Shown here piece after piece: positions 44,366-53,538 of a DNA stretch of 64,000 bases (the stretch's first letter is position 1; every line of letters begins with the position of its first letter). Below the pieces are notes generated by a model. The model saw nothing but the letters and a program-made list of their open reading frames with translations. It was not told the origin of the DNA and ran no database searches. Source of the DNA: Plebeiibacterium marinum (GTDB taxonomy: Bacteria; Bacteroidota; Bacteroidia; Bacteroidales; Marinilabiliaceae); the NCBI RefSeq assembly GCF_026013615.1, contig NZ_JAPDPI010000028.1, positions 1-64,000 on the forward strand, written 5' to 3'. The translations under genes and the position numbers were made by a program.

Positions 44366-46057
44366 TTACTTTTCTTTCTCAAATGGCCATGCTGCAACTC
44401 CACCTTCAAGCACTTTTACATTAGTGTATCCATGTGCTTGTAATAAAACTGCTGCTTCATAACCACGTAGTGAAATTTTACAATAAGTGATAATCTCTTT
44501 GTTTTTATCTTCCGGTAGTTCATTTAGCCTTTTACGGAGCATTCCTATCGGGATTAATGTCTCTCCAATACCTAAGCGTGTTTGTTCGTACTCATCAGCC
44601 CCACGGACATCCAGTATAAACAGGTCTTCTTTGTTATCCAGTTTTTCTTTTAATTCTAATGAAGATATTCCATTAAAAATACCGTGCATTTTATTTTGTA
44701 ATATATGTGCTGATGCTATGCTATGGTCAATAGCTAAAGAAAACGGAGGTGCATAGGGAAAGTCGGCATTTACCATGTCATCAACCGTTAAACCACCTTT
44801 TATGGCAGTAGCCCAAATAGCCAGTTGTTTGCTTACATCGCCTGGGCCAAGGCATTGCGCTCCCAGAATTTTGCCAGTAGTTTTTTCTGCAAGCAATTTG
44901 GTTATTAGTAATTTACCATCCATAAAGCCTGGTTTATCAGGACTAGCATTTACAACTTTCTCAAAATCCATTCCTGCTTCCTTTGCTTTGGATTCTGATA
45001 ATCCGGTTATCCCAATACCATAATCAAACAGTTTACAAATACCTGTTTGTTGTGTTCCCGGAAAAGTAGCAACATTTCCTTTAATAACATTTTCGCCAGC
45101 CACACGTCCCTCAAGGTTTGCAAGGTCGCCATAGGGAGCAAGTACGCTATTTCCTGTAATGATATTTTTAATTTCGCAACAATCTCCTGCTGCATAAACG
45201 TCAGAGGTAGACGTTTGCATGTGTTCATCGACAAGAATACCACCTAATGCTCCAATTTTTAGCCCTGCCTCTTTTGCTAGTTTAACATTGGGTTTTACAC
45301 CTATGGCTACCACAGCCAATTCGCACGGGATTTCAGTTCCGTTTTGAAGTTTTACACCTGAAAGTTTACCATCCTTTCCAAGAAATTCTGCTACACCATT
45401 TTTGGTAATAACATTAGCCTTAGTCTTGAGGTAGTTCTCAACCAACTTAGCCATTTTCCAATCGAGAAATGTAAGAAGCTGAGGAAGCAATTCAATCATG
45501 GTAAGTTCGATGCCTGCTAAGTGTAAAGCTTCAAGTGTTTCAATACCTATTAATCCTCCACCAATAACAACGGCTTTTTTAATCTTACCTTCATCTCGGA
45601 TTTTGCGCAAGTAATCAGCATCTTGCATCGACTGTAAAGTTGTTATCCCATTAAGGTTTGTTCCTGGTATTGGAGGCATATTTGCTGTCGCTCCTGTAGT
45701 AATGATTAACTTATCATATTCCTGAGAGCCTTGTTCTCCACTTGTTAAATCCTTAAATTCAATCTTCTTGTTTTTGATATCTATTTTTGTAACCTCGGTA
45801 TTTACTTTAGCTAAAATACCTTTGGCGTTCCAATAAAACTTAGGGTCGCGAACCGCACCTGTGGGAGTGCAAAGTAATTTGTTGCGGTCATCGAAAAAAC
45901 CTCCAACAAAATAAGGGTACCCACAGGATGCCATTGATAAATCAGGGCTTTTCTGAAATATTGTTATTTCTGCATTTTCGTCCATTCTTCTTGCCCTTGC
46001 AGCTGCTTTGGGGCCGGCAGCTGACCCACCAATTACAATTATCTTTTTTGCCATCAT
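44366..46057 (-). CDS. CoA-disulfide reductase with C-terminal rhodanese domain
   Basis: A 563-residue FAD/NAD(P)H-dependent fusion. The N-terminal FAD motif (IIVIGGSAAGPKAAA), the redox-active Cys45 (MASCGYPYFVGG), the NAD(P)-binding GGGLIGIE and the DVYAAGDCCE motif define the CoA-disulfide reductase group. The C-terminal rhodanese domain (about 470-560) keeps its active cysteine, Cys526 (ITYCKISLRGYEA). CoADR-rhodanese fusions reduce CoA persulfide, CoA disulfide or polysulfide and are linked to sulfur metabolism and thiol redox balance. Gaps of 64 bases to the permease and 131 bases to ModA. Confidence 0.92.
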   Translation of the reverse strand: MMAKKIIVIGGSAAGPKAAARARRMDENAEITIFQKSPDLSMASCGYPYFVGGFFDDRNKLLCTPTGAVRDPKFYWNAKGILAKVNTEVTKIDIKNKKIEFKDLTSGEQGSQEYDKLIITTGATANMPPIPGTNLNGITTLQSMQDADYLRKIRDEGKIKKAVVIGGGLIGIETLEALHLAGIELTMIELLPQLLTFLDWKMAKLVENYLKTKANVITKNGVAEFLGKDGKLSGVKLQNGTEIPCELAVVAIGVKPNVKLAKEAGLKIGALGGILVDEHMQTSTSDVYAAGDCCEIKNIITGNSVLAPYGDLANLEGRVAGENVIKGNVATFPGTQQTGICKLFDYGIGITGLSESKAKEAGMDFEKVVNASPDKPGFMDGKLLITKLLAEKTTGKILGAQCLGPGDVSKQLAIWATAIKGGLTVDDMVNADFPYAPPFSLAIDHSIASAHILQNKMHGIFNGISSLELKEKLDNKEDLFILDVRGADEYEQTRLGIGETLIPIGMLRKRLNELPEDKNKEIITYCKISLRGYEAAVLLQAHGYTNVKVLEGGVAAWPFEKEK

Positions 46058-46188
46058 ATTAACCTTTTTTATTAATTACTGTTCCTTTTATTTTAAAATT
46101 TGAATTCACAAGTTTCAACATCGTTTAATTAAATCTATCTCAAAGTCATGAATGGTTCTATGATTTAGTTTGTGCCGATTATAATTAA

Positions 46189-46944
46189 TTATTTTACAGA
46201 AAGAAAACCATGTTTCTCCCAAATTTTTAATCCTTTTTCAGAAGTAATATATTCATAAAGTTTATTCACTTTCGGGTTATCGACAACCATATAACTTATA
46301 AATTCAATAGGCTTATGTGAGTTTTGAGGGAATGTACCAATAACCTTAACTTTTGTGGATTTAATAGCATCAGAGGCAAAAACAACACTTGCGCTTACCT
46401 CACCCAGCTCGGTATAGCTTAAAGCTGCCCTAACATCTCTGGCATTTATAAAACGACCTCTAAAAGCAGAATCCCAACCAAAGTATTCCAAACTTTGCAT
46501 TAAGTATCTGCCTGCCGGAACTGTTTCAGGATTACCAATGCCAATTTTACCCTGAATAATATTTGGTAAATCTGTTTGTTGATTAATTTCTATGGATTGC
46601 AGCTTACTGTTTTTAGGAGCAACTAAAACAAGTTCGTTCTGTGCTACGGTATAAGATGTGCTATCTATAACTAATTGCTTTTCCTCTGCATAGTCAGCCC
46701 ATTGTTTGCTGGCAAATATTATCATATCAGCAGGTGCACCCGATTCAAGTTGCCTAACAAGTATTGCAGAACTTGCCAGACTTAACTTAACTTCAATGCT
46801 AGTTTCTTCTCTAAATTTTTTAGCGATTTCCTTTACGGCATCTGTCATACCAACTCCGGCGAAAAGTATAAGGTTTTCGCATGGGGTTTGTTTACACCCT
46901 GTAAGTACAACTATTAACGATATGCTTATAATTAATCTTATCAT
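46189..46944 (-). CDS. modA: Molybdate ABC transporter substrate-binding lipoprotein (ModA-like)
   Basis: A 251-residue lipoprotein (lipobox SLIVVLTGC, Cys17). The ModA fold is shown by LILFAGVGMTDAVKEIA at the N-terminus, SLASSAILVRQLESGAPADMI (oxyanion-binding serines), IGIGNPETVPAGRY and the GEVSASVVFASDA motif. It should bind molybdate or tungstate outside the inner membrane. No modB permease or modC ATPase lies in the window, so it must work with a transporter encoded elsewhere or have another role. Its start is 7 bases from the MBL-fold gene, as part of a very compact operon. Confidence 0.88.
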   Translation of the reverse strand: MIRLIISISLIVVLTGCKQTPCENLILFAGVGMTDAVKEIAKKFREETSIEVKLSLASSAILVRQLESGAPADMIIFASKQWADYAEEKQLVIDSTSYTVAQNELVLVAPKNSKLQSIEINQQTDLPNIIQGKIGIGNPETVPAGRYLMQSLEYFGWDSAFRGRFINARDVRAALSYTELGEVSASVVFASDAIKSTKVKVIGTFPQNSHKPIEFISYMVVDNPKVNKLYEYITSEKGLKIWEKHGFLSVK

Positions 46945-46951
46945 ATTAGTT

Positions 46952-47734
46952 TTAAAATTTTAAAATCATCCCTGTTTTAATTTGAGGAAAACTAAATTCC
47001 TTGCGAAATGCAATTAGTGCATCTAATTGTGTACAATGCGCTGGATATATGTTTTGAATATTCTGATTCTTTAAAAAGCGAATGGTTTCTTTGGTCTGTT
47101 TATTGTCTGTTTTTAGGTGGAAACCGCCTATAACTGCTTTTACTTTTGTTATACCTGTTACTTTTTGTGCATGTAGGATAGTATTACAAATACCTGAATG
47201 TGCACATCCGCTAATAATGATAAGTTCATCATTTTGCACTACGACTATGGCAGAATCATCTGGCACATAATCAGGTTGATTTTGTTTATCAATAAAAGGA
47301 GTAGTTTTTGATTCAAATTCAGTTAGTCGTGGAATTTCACCAAGAAAATAAATATCTTTAAAAACTATATAAGGTTGCTCTGTGGTTATCAAGTTATATT
47401 TGTGCTTAACTTCACCCTCTGTTAAGCCTAAACCAATATAACTGTTATCATTTCCTCGAAACCTTTCCATAAAACATAAAGGGTGGGTGATTAGAGCTTT
47501 GTCTTTAAGGTTTGCTAATCCGTTACCGTGATCCCAGTGTCCATGACTTAGAATAATGGTACTTACTTCTTTATACAAATCAATACCAAGCTTTGTTGCA
47601 TTTTTGAGAAATACATCGCTGTGCCCTGTATCGAAAAGAATTTTATGCTCTTTTATTTCAATAAGATAAGAAAGTCCATGCTCAGCAAGGAAACTTGCTC
47701 CTGCATAATTGTCAGTTAATACGGTTAATTGCAT
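46952..47734 (-). CDS. MBL-fold metallohydrolase
   Basis: A 260-residue metallo-beta-lactamase fold enzyme with the dinuclear metal motif SHGHWDHGNGL and further ligands in GCAHSGI and YPAHC. Sequence features (LTDNYAGASFLAEHGLSYLIE at the start, ILFDTGHSDVFLKNA) place it near the archaeal family annotated as dihydropterin-ribofuranosylaminobenzene phosphate synthase (MJ0301-like). The true substrate in bacteria is uncertain. Its start codon lies inside the end of the upstream short thioesterase-like gene (10-base overlap). Confidence 0.85.
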   Translation of the reverse strand: MQLTVLTDNYAGASFLAEHGLSYLIEIKEHKILFDTGHSDVFLKNATKLGIDLYKEVSTIILSHGHWDHGNGLANLKDKALITHPLCFMERFRGNDNSYIGLGLTEGEVKHKYNLITTEQPYIVFKDIYFLGEIPRLTEFESKTTPFIDKQNQPDYVPDDSAIVVVQNDELIIISGCAHSGICNTILHAQKVTGITKVKAVIGGFHLKTDNKQTKETIRFLKNQNIQNIYPAHCTQLDALIAFRKEFSFPQIKTGMILKF

Positions 47735-47967
47735 GTAGTTTTTTCATTAAGATGAATGTTTAAAGCTTCTTCAACGAAATCAGGTACACCCATTGGATAC
47801 CAGTTTTTACTATCGACAAAAACAACAGGCGAAATACCCATCTTTCGTAGTAATTCAGAACGAGCCTGATGGCAATAGCTAACATAATTGGCATGGTAAA
47901 CATATCCCATCTGGTCAACCTCTCCATATCTGGGGCGTAATTGTATTTCGTCTGTTATCATAATCAT
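47725..47967 (-). CDS. Truncated hotdog thioesterase-like protein
   Basis: An 80-residue protein. The first 40 residues match the N-terminus of YbgC/4-hydroxybenzoyl-CoA thioesterases (RPRYGEVDQMGYVYHANYV with the catalytic Asp, then ARSELLRKMGI). A full family member has 125-140 residues; here the second half is replaced by an unrelated short segment (NWYPMGVPDFVEEALNI). It may be a decayed remnant, a fusion product, or a distinct small protein. It starts 1 base after the CobO gene and overlaps the MBL-fold gene by 10 bases. Confidence 0.6.
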   Translation of the reverse strand: MIMITDEIQLRPRYGEVDQMGYVYHANYVSYCHQARSELLRKMGISPVVFVDSKNWYPMGVPDFVEEALNIHLNEKTTCN

Positions 47968-47968
47968 T

Positions 47969-48484
47969 TTAAAATTCTATTCCTTTTCGAGCTTCAATGC
48001 TCGAATTATAGTAATGTTTAACTTCTTTCATTTCAGTTACCAGATCGGCAATAGCAATAATTTCTTCGGGGGCATATCGTCCAGTAATTATTATCTCTGT
48101 TTCGGGAGGTTTAGATTGCACTATTTTAATCAAATCCTTTACAGAGAAAAGGTTGAAGAAAAGTGCAATATTGGCTTCATCCAATACGATTACATCATAG
48201 GATGCTGCTTGAATAAATTTTTTGATTTCCTGTAATCCTTTTTGTGCGCTTTCAATATCTGCTTTTGTTGGCTCTTTTTCTATAAAACAACCTAAACCGT
48301 ATTGTTTTAGAGTAATTGTAGGCGAAAGCTTTTGCAGTACAGTGATTTCAGAATAAGGCTTGCCTTTTACGAATTGGGCAAAAAACACCTTTTTCCCAGC
48401 GCCAACCGCCCTGATTGACAAACCTATGGCTGCGGTTGTTTTTCCTTTTCCATTGCCTGTATAAACCTGAATAAACCCTTTCAT
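47969..48484 (-). CDS. cobO: Cob(I)yrinic acid a,c-diamide adenosyltransferase
   Basis: A 171-residue CobA/CobO/BtuR-type ATP:corrinoid adenosyltransferase. The P-loop TGNGKGKTTAAIG (9-21), VFFAQFVKG, DVIVLDEANIAL (Walker B-like) and ETEIIITGRYAPEEIIAIADLVTEM are the family hallmarks. It attaches the 5'-deoxyadenosyl group to cobalt to make coenzyme B12 forms. No other cobalamin gene is present in the window, so it may support salvage or a B12-dependent enzyme elsewhere. Three bases separate it from the radical SAM gene. Confidence 0.93.
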   Translation of the reverse strand: MKGFIQVYTGNGKGKTTAAIGLSIRAVGAGKKVFFAQFVKGKPYSEITVLQKLSPTITLKQYGLGCFIEKEPTKADIESAQKGLQEIKKFIQAASYDVIVLDEANIALFFNLFSVKDLIKIVQSKPPETEIIITGRYAPEEIIAIADLVTEMKEVKHYYNSSIEARKGIEF

Positions 48485-48487
48485 TGG

Positions 48488-49426
48488 CTAAGTGTTATAA
48501 GTTCTCGTGTAATAATTAAATCCATTAAAACTCGACTTCTTTATTTTACCGTTTTGTATAAGTTGTTCAAGTACAGAGTGATCAGCGGAATCTTTTTCAA
48601 GTAATTCGTCAATGGTATCTTCCCTTAAAGGGTGAACGGATGAAATTGTAAGAATATCTGCCTGAGCATCGCCAGTGTATCCTGTGTCTGTCCCTTCAAA
48701 CCCCGTAAGGGTTTCTACATTAATGTTGTGGTTTTTAAATATCTGCCATGCTTCCGCAATCCGAGCCTCCGAAACAGGTTTTACTCCCTTTTCAACAGGT
48801 GGACGAGTAGGGATTGATATATATGCTTTATTTGGTTTTAATCCTGAAATAAATTTTGCGGTATTCTGAATATCAGATATACTATCGTTATACCCTTCAA
48901 CTAGCATAGTCTCAGTGTTTAAGATTCCTTTATAATCATTGCTAAAGATTTTAATCCCTTCAAGAATTGCATCAAGATTTAGCCAAATATACGGGCGGTT
49001 AATTTTTTTCCAGGATGCTTCATTAACCGAATCTATTTTAACCGAAACCCAATCGGCATTATATAAATCGTTACGGGTATGTTCTTTGTCTAATAAACTT
49101 GCATTGGTAATTACCGCAACAGGCAAACCTAATTGCTGCAATTGCCTGATTAAAGTACCCAGGTTTATATCAAGGGTAGGTTCTCCATTGGCAACAATGG
49201 TAAGGTATTTCGGTCGGTGTGTAAGGTCTATTTTTTTTAAATGCGATTTAACTTTCTCGTAAATGTGCTGTGGTTTGTAAAGTTCAGTCCTGAACATCGA
49301 CTTATTGGAGGTTTCTCCAACCTGGCAGTACACACAGGAATAAGAACACTGTTTTGGTGGTAAAATATTGTTAATTCCTAAACTTGTAATTAACCTTCTT
49401 GAAGGTACTGGCCCAAAAATTATCAT
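48488..49426 (-). CDS. Radical SAM protein (COG0731-like)
   Basis: A 312-residue radical SAM enzyme. The N-terminal signature FGPVPSRRLITSLGINN followed by CSYSCVYCQ (4Fe-4S cluster, CxxxCxxC) and VANGEPTLD (SAM-binding GEPT) is typical of the COG0731 group that includes the archaeal TYW1-related proteins. The C-terminal 60 residues (VHPLREDTIDELLEK) resemble a small winged-helix domain. Substrate is unknown. It is embedded in a compact operon with FabF upstream (6-base gap) and CobO downstream. Confidence 0.88.
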   Translation of the reverse strand: MIIFGPVPSRRLITSLGINNILPPKQCSYSCVYCQVGETSNKSMFRTELYKPQHIYEKVKSHLKKIDLTHRPKYLTIVANGEPTLDINLGTLIRQLQQLGLPVAVITNASLLDKEHTRNDLYNADWVSVKIDSVNEASWKKINRPYIWLNLDAILEGIKIFSNDYKGILNTETMLVEGYNDSISDIQNTAKFISGLKPNKAYISIPTRPPVEKGVKPVSEARIAEAWQIFKNHNINVETLTGFEGTDTGYTGDAQADILTISSVHPLREDTIDELLEKDSADHSVLEQLIQNGKIKKSSFNGFNYYTRTYNT

Positions 49427-49432
49427 AGCAAA

Positions 49433-50677
49433 TTAAATAAATCGTTTAAACAGAGAAGTAAAAATATGACCTCCAAAGCCAAAGGTGTTGTTCAACGCCG
49501 TATTTATTTCTTTATTAACCGCTTTGTTTGGGGTTAAATTCAGGGCATTGTCTATATCAGGGTCGGTTTCGTTAAGGTTCATTGTTGGAGGGACAACACC
49601 TTCTTTAATTGCCATAACACACGCTACTGCTTCAACAGCCCCGGCAGCACCCAATAAATGACCAATCATCGACTTGTTTGCACTTACATGTAGACTTTCC
49701 AGGTTATTGGAAAACACATTGCAGATAGCTTTACATTCGCTTAAATCACCCACAGGGGTTGACGTTCCGTGTGCGCTGATATAATCAATGTCAGAAGGTG
49801 CAAGCCCGGCTTCATTGATGGCATCAAGCATTGCTGTAACAGCTCCTTCACCTTCGGGATGTGGTGCTGCAATGTGATAAGCATCGGAACTAAAACCACC
49901 TCCGGCTAATTCGCAATATATTTTTGCTCCTCGCTGTTTGGCATGTTCCAGTTCTTCTAATAATAGTACGCCTGCACCTTCACCCATTACAAAACCATCA
50001 CGGGTTTTATCGAAAGGACGAGAAGCCGTTTCGGGACTGTCGTTTCGCGCAGATATAGCTCTCATAGAACTAAAACCACCAATACCAGATTGTGTTACAC
50101 AGGCTTCTGAACCACCTGCAAAAATAGCATTGGCCTTGCCTAAACGAATAAGGTTAAAAGCATCAATTATGGCATTATTACTTGATGCGCAAGCAGATGT
50201 AGTAACATAACTAACACCTTTTAAACCATAACGTATGGAGATATACCCGGCTGCCATATTAGAAATAAGCTTGGTAATAAAGAAGGGACTAAACCGTGAT
50301 ATCTCCGGGTTACGGTTAAAGCTAGTCACTTCGTCTTCGAAAGTTTTTATCCCTCCTATACCCGAACCCCATATTACCCCGGTTCGTTTTAAGTCTGTTT
50401 CGTCTAATTGAATTTTTGCATCAGCCAAGCATTCTTCCATAACTGCAATGGCATAGTGTACAAAAGCATCTTGTTTGCGGACTTCTGCTTTTTCCAGATA
50501 TTGTAAAGGATCGAAATTTTTTACTTCTGCTGCAATCTGTGTTTTTAAATTAGAGGCATCGAACCTGGTAATCTTTGATATTCCGTTTTTACCTTTAATA
50601 AGATTGTTCCAAAAATCGTTTACATTATTACCAATTGGCGTTAATGCTCCCATACCTGTTACTACTACTCGTTTCAT
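49433..50677 (-). CDS. fabF: Beta-ketoacyl-ACP synthase II
   Basis: A 414-residue condensing enzyme. The catalytic triad is complete: Cys163 (TTSACASSNNAI), a His in SAHGTSTPVGD (about 303) and a His in KSMIGHLLGAAGAVE (about 340). It elongates acyl-ACP chains with malonyl-ACP. The position, far from an acyl carrier protein or other fab genes and inside a metal/redox gene run, suggests an accessory copy for a specialised lipid or acyl product. FabH lies 1.8 kb upstream in the same run. Confidence 0.94.
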   Translation of the reverse strand: MKRVVVTGMGALTPIGNNVNDFWNNLIKGKNGISKITRFDASNLKTQIAAEVKNFDPLQYLEKAEVRKQDAFVHYAIAVMEECLADAKIQLDETDLKRTGVIWGSGIGGIKTFEDEVTSFNRNPEISRFSPFFITKLISNMAAGYISIRYGLKGVSYVTTSACASSNNAIIDAFNLIRLGKANAIFAGGSEACVTQSGIGGFSSMRAISARNDSPETASRPFDKTRDGFVMGEGAGVLLLEELEHAKQRGAKIYCELAGGGFSSDAYHIAAPHPEGEGAVTAMLDAINEAGLAPSDIDYISAHGTSTPVGDLSECKAICNVFSNNLESLHVSANKSMIGHLLGAAGAVEAVACVMAIKEGVVPPTMNLNETDPDIDNALNLTPNKAVNKEINTALNNTFGFGGHIFTSLFKRFI

Positions 50678-50791
50678 ACGTGTAATTTTTACTATTAATT
50701 GTCATATGGAACCCATAAGAATTTTCATAGCCTACTTAATAAATTTAGAATGATGATAATTCTTATGAGTTTTATAATTCAATGTTTTGGT

Positions 50792-51169
50792 TTATACTAT
50801 TTTTTCTGCCCCGGAGAAAATTTCCTGTACTTCAACAACAGCAACACCATAACCTGGCAAATCAGCTCTGTTCCATTTTTTCATGTCGTTGAACTCATCG
50901 CCTTCCGTTTTGTAACACACGCTTCCTTTTAATTGATATGATTTTGTCTCTTTTGTAATAAATAATACAGTTACTTTTTTACTGTTTTCAATGCTTTCAA
51001 GTGTCTTTTTAAACTTGTTATTCGCAATTAGTACTTTGTTATCATTGAATAATGCTGCCTGTGTAGCATAAATTGAATTTGGAATACCTGCCTCAGAAAC
51101 TGTAGTTAAAACTATAGCATCTTGTTTATTGCTCCATTCTTTTTTTATTAATTCCGGTATTGTTATCAT
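50792..51169 (-). CDS. Pyridoxamine 5'-phosphate oxidase-like FMN-binding protein
   Basis: A 125-residue split-beta-barrel protein of the PNPOx-like superfamily (VLTTVSEAGIPNSIYATQA, KTLESIENSKKVTVLF, YQLKGSVCYKTEGDEF). Small members of this type bind FMN or F420 and act as reductases of unknown substrates; the true PNPOx active site is not obvious. It lies 14 bases downstream of a DUF1847 gene, and a 114-base gap with no recognisable promoter separates it from FabF. Confidence 0.82.
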   Translation of the reverse strand: MITIPELIKKEWSNKQDAIVLTTVSEAGIPNSIYATQAALFNDNKVLIANNKFKKTLESIENSKKVTVLFITKETKSYQLKGSVCYKTEGDEFNDMKKWNRADLPGYGVAVVEVQEIFSGAEKIV

Positions 51170-51183
51170 TTTGTAATTTTCTT

Positions 51184-51651
51184 TTAGTTATAATGTTCTA
51201 ACTCTTTAATTGCTTTTAAAGAGTTGTGTTTATTGGTAAAGTCCTTGTCGAATAAATTGGTTACTAAACCTTCGGATAGTTTACTAAATATCATATCGTG
51301 TCCTACACACAATCCCATTGAAATGTTAAGTTCTGTTTTATGATTATTTAAAAAATCAGCCTGTCCGGCAGGATTGCATAATATACGCTTACTTTCACCT
51401 CCTAACAGCTCCTTTTTAGTTAGGTTGCCGTATTTACAATCAACAGAATATACGTTGAAATATTTTGATAAATAATCACTTAACACTTTTGCTTCGTGAG
51501 AAAAAGAAATGCAATGAGCAATACCTATCCGTTTGAAATTAGTACTTTGAGCAAAGTTTTTTATTTCTTCAATTCTGTTTGTTCTTAATTTAGAGCAATC
51601 GGCATTTGATTGCATGATTGCCCTAAATTCTTTCGTGTATAATCCAGTCAT
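51184..51651 (-). CDS. DUF1847 protein, short form
   Basis: A 155-residue protein matching the DUF1847 core: KRIGIAHCISFSHEAKVLSDYL, SVDCKYGNLTKKELLG, CNPAGQADFLNNHKTELNI and GLCVGHDMIFSKLSEG. Five or more conserved cysteines suggest metal or Fe-S binding. The family is usually near 200 residues with an N-terminal cysteine-rich metal motif; that part is absent here. Family members often stand near metal-handling genes in anaerobes. Function unknown. Confidence 0.78.
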   Translation of the reverse strand: MTGLYTKEFRAIMQSNADCSKLRTNRIEEIKNFAQSTNFKRIGIAHCISFSHEAKVLSDYLSKYFNVYSVDCKYGNLTKKELLGGESKRILCNPAGQADFLNNHKTELNISMGLCVGHDMIFSKLSEGLVTNLFDKDFTNKHNSLKAIKELEHYN

Positions 51652-51664
51652 ATTTATTCGTCCG

Positions 51665-52504
51665 TTATTTTAAGTCTGTTGGTAAATGCACATCCATATC
51701 ACCATAATCAAGGTTTTCGCCTGCCATACCCCAAACAAAAATATAATTAGAAGTACCGGATGCGCTATGGATTGACCATGCGGGAGAGATTACAGCTTGT
51801 TCGTTTTTCATCCAAATATGCCTTGTTTCGTCGGGTTTACCCATATAATGGCATACTGCTTGTTTTTCAGGTACTTCAAAATAAAAATAGGCTTCCATAC
51901 GGCGGCTATGTGTATGGGCAGGCATGGTATTCCAAACACTTCCCGGTTTTAATTCGGTCATGCCCATTTGTAATTGGCAGGTTTGCACATTGCTGTTTAC
52001 AATAAGCTTATTAATTCTTCGAGCATTCGATTCTTCCAATGAACCTAAATCGATACATTCAGCATCATCAAGGGTTATTTTTTTAACCGGGTACGATGCG
52101 TGTGCAGGAGCTGAATTTAAGTAAAACCGGGCAGGTGTCTTCTTGTCAGAACTTTTAAATATAACCTCTTTATTTCCTGAACCAATATACAGCGCTTCTT
52201 TGAATTTAAGTTCGTATTCAGTTCCATCAACACTAACAACACCTGTTCCTTTTCCTACATTTATTACGCCAAGTTCCCTACGAGCTAAAAAGAATTCGGC
52301 TTTAAGTGCATCTACTGTTTCCAGTTTCAGTTCTTTGGAAATTGGTACTGCTCCGCCTACTATAAAACGGTCGTTGTGGGAATATACAATGTATATCTCA
52401 TCATCTTCGAGAATGGTTTCAAGAAGAAATTTATCCCTGATTTTTTGGGTGTTATAACCTTCAAAATCTTGCGGATCTGTTGCGAATAGTTCTTTAAAAT
52501 TCAT
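51665..52504 (-). CDS. kduI: 5-dehydro-4-deoxy-D-glucuronate isomerase
   Basis: A 279-residue cupin enzyme interconverting 4-deoxy-5-ketouronate and 3-deoxy-2,5-diketogluconate in pectin and glycosaminoglycan breakdown. The zinc ligands align exactly with E. coli KduI: His197, His199 and Glu204 ([15 protein letters not shown]) and His246 (AWSIHSASG). Usually it is next to kduD or polysaccharide lyases, but here it stands among metal and fatty-acid genes with gaps of 13 and 20 bases, an unusual setting. Confidence 0.93.
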   Translation of the reverse strand: MNFKELFATDPQDFEGYNTQKIRDKFLLETILEDDEIYIVYSHNDRFIVGGAVPISKELKLETVDALKAEFFLARRELGVINVGKGTGVVSVDGTEYELKFKEALYIGSGNKEVIFKSSDKKTPARFYLNSAPAHASYPVKKITLDDAECIDLGSLEESNARRINKLIVNSNVQTCQLQMGMTELKPGSVWNTMPAHTHSRRMEAYFYFEVPEKQAVCHYMGKPDETRHIWMKNEQAVISPAWSIHSASGTSNYIFVWGMAGENLDYGDMDVHLPTDLK

Positions 52505-52524
52505 CTTGTAAATATTTTATGTAG

Positions 52525-53514
52525 TTAATTATCATAAGCCCATTTTAAGTATATCGAACCCCAGGTAAAACCGCCTCCAAAAGCTGATAAAATAAGCTTA
52601 TCGCCTTTTTTTAGGTCTTTTTCAAGCTCCCACAAGCATAAAGGGATAGTGGCAGCCGTAGTATTGCCGTAACGTTCAATGTTTATTTTAATCTTATCTT
52701 TCGTTAGCCCCATTCTTTTACCTACAGCTTCAATAATGCGGAGATTTGCCTGATGTGGAACAAACCATGCCAGTTCTTCAGCACTTATATTATGTTTTTT
52801 CATCATACCAACAGAAGTATCAGCCATACTTGTAACAGCAACTTTAAAAACCGATTTTCCTTCCTGGTATATAAAATGTTCTTTTGCATCGACAGTTTCG
52901 TGTGAGGCGGGTCTGAGAGAACCTCCTGCTTTCATATACAAAAAGTCTTTTCCTGAACCGTCAATATGCAAATCGTGGTCAAGTACCCCTGTTTTTTCTT
53001 CAGTGGGCTCTAACAGCATGGCAACGGCAGCATCGCCAAATAAAACACAGGTTGTGCGGTCAGTATAATCTGTTATTGACGACATTTTATCGGCTGCCAC
53101 AAGTACTACTTTTTTGTGTTTGCCAGTTTCAATAAATTGTGATGCTGTTTGAAGGGAAAAAAGAAAACCCGAACAGGCAGCACTTATATCAAATCCCCAT
53201 GCATTTTTTATCCCTGCTTTATCAGCAATTAAACAGGATGTTGACGGAAAAAACATATCGGGAGTAACGGTAGCGGTAATTATCAAGTCAATTTCTTCGG
53301 CTGATGTATTGGTTTTTTGTAGAAGCTTTTTAACGGCTTCTGCACCCATATCGGATGTTGCCAGACCTTCTCCTTTTAAAATCCTTCGTTCTTTAATACC
53401 AACCCGTTTGGTAATCCATTCATCGGAAGTATCTACCATTTCACTTAGTTTTTCGTTGGTTAATTTGTAATCTGGCAAGTATGCCTCTATTCCTGAAATT
53501 TTTGCAGTTATCAT
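52525..53514 (-). CDS. fabH: Beta-ketoacyl-ACP synthase III
   Basis: A 329-residue initiating condensing enzyme. The catalytic Cys114 (ISAACSGFLFSLQ), a His in FVPHQANLRII and an Asn in YGNTTAATIPLCL form the triad; the C-terminus GGGFTWGSIYLKW is typical. It condenses an acyl-CoA starter with malonyl-ACP. Together with FabF in the same run it could supply a dedicated acyl chain. It lies 24 bases downstream of feoB. Confidence 0.94.
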   Translation of the reverse strand: MITAKISGIEAYLPDYKLTNEKLSEMVDTSDEWITKRVGIKERRILKGEGLATSDMGAEAVKKLLQKTNTSAEEIDLIITATVTPDMFFPSTSCLIADKAGIKNAWGFDISAACSGFLFSLQTASQFIETGKHKKVVLVAADKMSSITDYTDRTTCVLFGDAAVAMLLEPTEEKTGVLDHDLHIDGSGKDFLYMKAGGSLRPASHETVDAKEHFIYQEGKSVFKVAVTSMADTSVGMMKKHNISAEELAWFVPHQANLRIIEAVGKRMGLTKDKIKINIERYGNTTAATIPLCLWELEKDLKKGDKLILSAFGGGFTWGSIYLKWAYDN

Positions 53515-53538
53515 ATTTTGTCTCCTATTGTATTTTTA

